Source: Morella rubra (taxonomy: Eukaryota; Streptophyta; Magnoliopsida; Fagales; Myricaceae). From it: a DNA stretch of 64,000 nucleotides. Made by a program: the position numbers and the translations under genes. The DNA lies in the NCBI GenBank assembly GCA_003952965.2, contig CM025853.1, positions 4,439,386-4,503,385 of the forward strand, in the 5' to 3' direction. The notes under the pieces were generated by a model. It was not told the origin of the DNA and ran no database searches. It saw only the letters and a list, made by a program, of their open reading frames with translations. Positions 59,742 to 64,000 of the stretch are shown piece by piece (positions within the stretch are counted from its first letter, which is position 1; every line of letters begins with the position of its first letter).

Positions 59742-62700
59742 ATGGTCGACGCCGGTACCTTTGGTTCACCTGCATCCTCTGTCACTCCTTCTTCCCAGTC
59801 ATCCACCCTTAACCAAATTACTTCCCTTCCTCACCTGGTTACAGTGAAGCTTGCCCATGACAACTTTTTGTTTTGGAAAGCTCAAATGGTACCTTATCTC
59901 AAAGGTTAGCACCTCTATGGTTACGTTGATGGAACTAACCTAGCACCTCCCATTTTACTTGCTGGTAACGTGAACCCAGCTTACTCTCTATGGCTTCAAT
60001 AGGATCAAGTGATCCTCAGTGCCCTTATTACATCCTTGTTCGAGCCACTTGTTGCACACAAGTCATTGGTTTGACCTCCTCTAGCGCGGTTTGGCTTGCC
60101 TTGGACAACCTCTTTGCTTCTAAGACCCAGGTTCGACTGATACAGATTCATTATCAGTTTGCTACCTTGAAAAAGGGGTCTGAATCAGTTACTGCTTATT
60201 TCTGTAAAACAAAACTTTTGGCTGACACAATGGCAGCAGCTAGCAAGTCTCTTTCGTCTGCAGAGTTCACTACGTATTTACTTACTGGACTCAGCTCAGA
60301 TTTTGATTCACTTGTCACCTCTGTTACTACCCGTTTGGATCCTCCATCTACAGAAGAAATTTTCAGCCACCTTTTTGCACATGAAGCACAGATGACTCAC
60401 CAGACCAGTGCTCTCTCTTTTCCATTCAAGATCACTGCCAACATTTCCACCAAAAATAATTCTTCTTGAGGCCGAGGTTCCCATGGTCGAGGTTCGTCAC
60501 GAGGTTATCGTGGCCGTGGTAGAGGCCGTCACCCTCCACAGCCTCCTTTTTCCCTTGAAGACCGCCCCACTTGCCGAGTTTGTTTTAAGCTTGGCCACAC
60601 TGCCCTCTATTGCCATCACCGATTCAACCAAGCTTTTCAAGCTCCTCCACCCAACTCTTTTTCTGCTCATTTTTCTTCACTTCGTCCAGCGCTTGACTCC
60701 TCTTGGTATCCTGATACAACAACCACAATTTATATGACCTGTGACTTTTCCAACCTCTCTATGAATCAGTCTGAATATCAAGGTGAAGATCAGGTTCGAG
60801 TGGGTGATGGGTCATCTCTCTCGATTCAGCACACTGGTTCTTCTCACATCAACACTCCTCATGGCAAACTACTTCTTCACAACCTTCTCCATGTTCCTTT
60901 ACTTACTCAAAATCTGATTTCAGTTCGTCAGTTTTGTGTTGATAATCATGTATTTTTGGACTTTCACTCGAATTTTTTCTGTGTCAAGGATTGTCGCAGT
61001 GGGACTCTTCTTCTTCGCGGTTCTACTAAGGCAGGTCTCTACTCCTTTCCTCTTGAGTCTTCTATCTCTCGTCAACCACCTCCTGCTCTAGTAGGCGAAC
61101 GCACCTTTACTTCAACTTGGCATCTTCGTCTCGGTCACCCTTCTCTCCACATTGCTTGTCAAGTTCTCAACAAGTTCTCCTTACTTGTCTTGTCGACACC
61201 TTCATCTCCTCAACTTTGTCCAGCATGCAGCCATGCCAAGTCACACTAACTCCCATTTTCTACCTCTCAATCTGCTACCACTCGTCCTCTCCAGCTGCTG
61301 TTCATGGACATTTGGGGCCTGCTCCTCAATTGTCTCGTGATGGTTTTCGCTTTTATTTTTCTATTGTAGATGCATACTCTCGTTACACTTCGTTGTTTCC
61401 AATACGGTATAAATCTAATGTTTACTCTCAGTTTATTACCTTTCACAAAACAGTTGAGAAGTTCTTTAATTTACAGATTTTGAGTGTTCAATCAGATTGG
61501 GGGGGTGAGTTTCGAGCTCTTCATAATTATTTATGTGACCATGGTATTTCTCACCGACTTACTTGTGCTCATACTCACCAAAAAAACAGAACCATTGAAC
61601 GGAAACACACACATATAATGAAAACTAGTCTCGCTTTGCTGGCTCATGCCTCTCTGCCAATGCGATTTTGGGCTAATGCATTTCGTACAGCCGTTTATTT
61701 AATTAATCAGCTTGCAAGTCCTGTTATTTCCAATCAATCTCCTTATTTTAGGTTGTTCCAAAAACATCCTTCTTACACTTTTCTTAAAGTTTTTGGGTGT
61801 ACCTACTATCCTCATTTTCGTTCTTATAACCATCACAAACTTGAATTTCGGTTCTCCAAGTGTGTGTTTCTCGGGTACAGTCTGGACCACAAAGGATATA
61901 TTTGTTTTCATCAAGCTATCTCTCGAATCTATATTTCTCGGGACGTTCGTTTTGATGAGTCCATATTTCCTTTTGCTCTTACAACCACATCTTCTCTGTC
62001 TCCCACGTCTGAAACATCTTTACCATCCTCACTTGGCATACTTGGACCACCTCCCAATCCCCCTCTTGTCACAAACCAACTCACCCCTGCACTGTCTTTT
62101 TCTTCACCATCTCCTGCTGCACCGAGTGACTCTCATGCACCCCCTGACATGCCGCTTGCCTCCTCAACTTTGCCTTCTGCTGAATCGAGCCCCACTGCCC
62201 TTCCCACACGCCATATTGTTACCCAGTCCCAGCACAATATCCACCGTCCCAAACTCTTAACCGATGGTACAATCCCTTGGCCCCCTCCCTGTGCCCATCT
62301 CACCTCGACAGCTACGGTACCTCTTGAGCCAACCTCGGTCATCGAGGCCCTCAAATATGTTGAATGGAGACAGGCACTTCAGCTTGAATTTCAGGCTTTA
62401 TTGGACACCAATACATGGACTTTGGTTCTACCCCATCCTTCCCAAAACCTTTTGGGTTGCAAGTGGATTTTGAAAGCAAAACATAATGCTAATCGCTCTG
62501 TTGAACGCAAGAAAGCACGTCTGGTGGCAAAGGGCTTTCATCAATAAGCTGGCTTGGATTACACTGAAACTTTCAGTCCTGTTGTTAAGCATTTGACAAT
62601 GCGTCTTGTCCTCTCTTGCTGCTCAATATGGTTGGTCTCTTCATCAATTGGATGTGCAAAATGCCTTTCTTCATAGTGACCTCTCTGAAGATGTGTTCAT

Positions 62701-63720
62701 GCAACAACCAGCTGGTTTTTTGCATCCTGACTTCCCTCATTATGTTTGCAAACTCAAAAAAGCCTTCTATGGCCTCAAGCAAGCTTCTTGAGCTTGGTTT
62801 TCAAAGTTTTGTTCACGATTGCTTGAGCTGGGTTTCTCTTTTTCACTATCAGATTCTTCCTAGTTTACTTATATTCGACCTCAGCTAAAAATGTATTTCC
62901 TGGTGTATGTGGACGGCATTGTGCTTACAGGATTAGATCCACTACTCTTCAACATTTGGTTGACACTTTGCGTGCTGACTTTCCCCTCAAAGACCTTGGT
63001 CATCTTCATTTCTTTCTTGGCATTGAAGTTCATCACTTGCCCACTGGAACTTTTCTCTCTCAGAAGAAATATATCCTTGACCTTTTAAAACGCACCAACA
63101 TGTCTCAGGCCAAATCAGTTCAGACTCCTATGTCCACCACAGAGAAACTCACGGCTCATGATGGTGCAAAATTTGAAGACCCGACCCTATACCGCAGTGT
63201 TGTAGGCAGCTTGCAATATTTGAGCTTTACTTATCTGGATCTCTCTTTTGCAGTCAACCGAGTTTGCCAATACATGCACCTTCCTCGTGTTCCTCATTGG
63301 CAAGCTTTCAAGAGGATTCTGAGATACCTGCGACATACTATTGATTTCGGTCTTTAGCTCTATCGTTCTTCCTCTTCAGTTTTGGCCGCTTATTCGGATG
63401 CTGATTGGGCAGGGTGCCCGGATGATCGTCGCTTTACTGTGGCCTTTGTGTGTTTCTTGGTCCCAACCTAATCTCATGGAGCTCCAGGAAACAGCCCACC
63501 ATCGCCAGGTCCAATACTGAAGCTGAATATAAGGCGGTTGCCAGTGCTACATATGAGCTGTTATGGATTCAGTCCTTGCTCTGTGATTTTGGTGTTTTCC
63601 TTTCCTCTCCACCGGTACTTTGGTGTGATAATCTTGGAGCCACGTATCTCACCTCCAATCCCGTTCAGCACGTTGATGTTGATTACCATTTTGTTCTTGA
63701 TCGGGTCGCCTCCAAATCCT
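59742..63720 (+). pseudogene. Broken copia gag-pol polyprotein
   Basis: The gag frame starts at ATG 59742 and meets TAG at 59907 and 60000, then shifts near 60050-60080. The nucleocapsid zinc knuckle CRVCFKLGHTALYCHHRF lies near 60573. The protease motif is damaged (WYPDTTTT where WxxDSGA is usual). Integrase shows the HHCC start (HLRLGHPS, CPACSHAK), QSDWGGEF and an ERKH end. Reverse transcriptase has [23 protein letters not shown] and [10 protein letters not shown], but the catalytic YVDD is YVDG near 62908. RNase H ends with [20 protein letters not shown]. Further stops are at 60467, 61247, 62545, 62789 and 63355, with frameshifts near 61310, 62600 and 62800-62960. The end of RNase H and the polypurine tract seem to be missing before the 3' LTR. 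Confidence 0.92.
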
Positions 63721-63724
63721 TGGT

Positions 63725-63977
63725 TGTCTCCTTCCCGTTCAGCACTCTCACAACAGAAAAACCACCTGATACCTCACTAATGCAGGACAGCTCATCAGCC
63801 ACCATAAAGGTTCTAGAATGATCCGCCTAACAACCTTGTGTACACCTGTTGCCTTCTCCGTAATTATAGGATATAGATTCTGTTATTTTTGACATATTTT
63901 CACAATGGTATAAATACTAGAGATATTCTGTTGTAATGAGATGAGAGGAAATATCTTTGAATATCCGTGCTCATTCA
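63725..63977 (+). repeat. 3' LTR of the copia element
   Basis: About 253 bases ending CTCATTCA, followed by AGATT. Similarity to the 5' LTR is strong from about 63746 on, but the first 20 bases match poorly, and no polypurine tract stands before it, so its true left edge may have been deleted. Confidence 0.8.
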
Positions 63978-64000
63978 AGATTAGATTAGGTTAGTTTCTT

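Larger units (their letters stand above)
59456..63977 (+). mobile_element. Degenerate Ty1/copia LTR retrotransposon
   Basis: A 4.5-kb element with LTRs at both ends, flanked by the 5-bp target duplication AGATT (59451-59455 and 63978-63982). The 5' LTR starts TG and ends CA and is followed at once by a primer-binding site for initiator tRNA-Met. The internal order (gag, protease, integrase, reverse transcriptase, RNase H) is that of Ty1/copia. Multiple stops and frameshifts make it non-autonomous and inactive. The LTRs differ at about 18 of roughly 220 aligned positions by eye, so the insertion is not recent. Confidence 0.95.

Noticed and set aside
60734-61249. Separate host gene from the 171-codon frame
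   Set aside because: It is the protease-integrase part of the copia polyprotein, in frame with gag.

Overview
This window is eukaryotic nuclear DNA from a flowering plant, most likely a rosid eudicot. Its genes have many exons with GT-AG introns, the intergenic DNA is AT-rich, it is strewn with MITEs and a Ty1/copia retrotransposon, and the protein families are plant-specific (JAZ/TIFY repressor, IRE-type AGC kinase, plant LRR receptor kinase). I cannot name the species. No prokaryotic gene, CRISPR array or operon is present.

Layout from left to right. An RLK902/RKL1-type LRR receptor kinase lies at 1170-3815 (+), followed by 4.3 kb of repeat-bearing spacer. A very long IREH1-type AGC kinase gene spans 8147-22938 (-), with 17 expected exons. 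About 6.4 kb of spacer follows, holding a hAT-like element, a four-copy tandem repeat and a nested MITE. A tiny RCI2/LTI6-type membrane protein gene is at 29374-29643 (-). An FMC1-like mitochondrial assembly factor at 32378-33105 (-) and GET4 at 34728-41554 (+) stand head to head. A JAZ3/TIFY6B-type jasmonate repressor is at 44360-48187 (+). A TPR-thioredoxin TDX (Hsp70-interacting type) is at 51867-56763 (+). A decayed subtilase pseudogene lies at 57041-58470 (-). A degenerate copia element with both LTRs and a 5-bp target duplication fills 59456-63977.

The genes are independent single-gene units, not a cluster for one pathway. The gene types RLK902, IREH1, JAZ3 and TDX occur in the same order as Arabidopsis At3g17840, At3g17850, At3g17860 and At3g17880. 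This is therefore a conserved microsynteny block, with RCI2, FMC1 and GET4 lying between the IREH1 and JAZ3 members here.

The oddest stretch is the IREH1 kinase domain. Exon 9, which carries the catalytic HRD loop, has five extra single bases and sits beside a run of about 60 nearly pure C. A further exon is duplicated in a near-perfect 628-bp tandem repeat with a scrambled junction. These look more like local assembly faults than biology, but they decide whether the gene reads as intact. I found no convincing new multi-gene system. The most informative signals are the transposon architecture, the Jas-intron stop in the JAZ gene, the probable GC-AG intron in TDX, and the assembly-suspect kinase exons.
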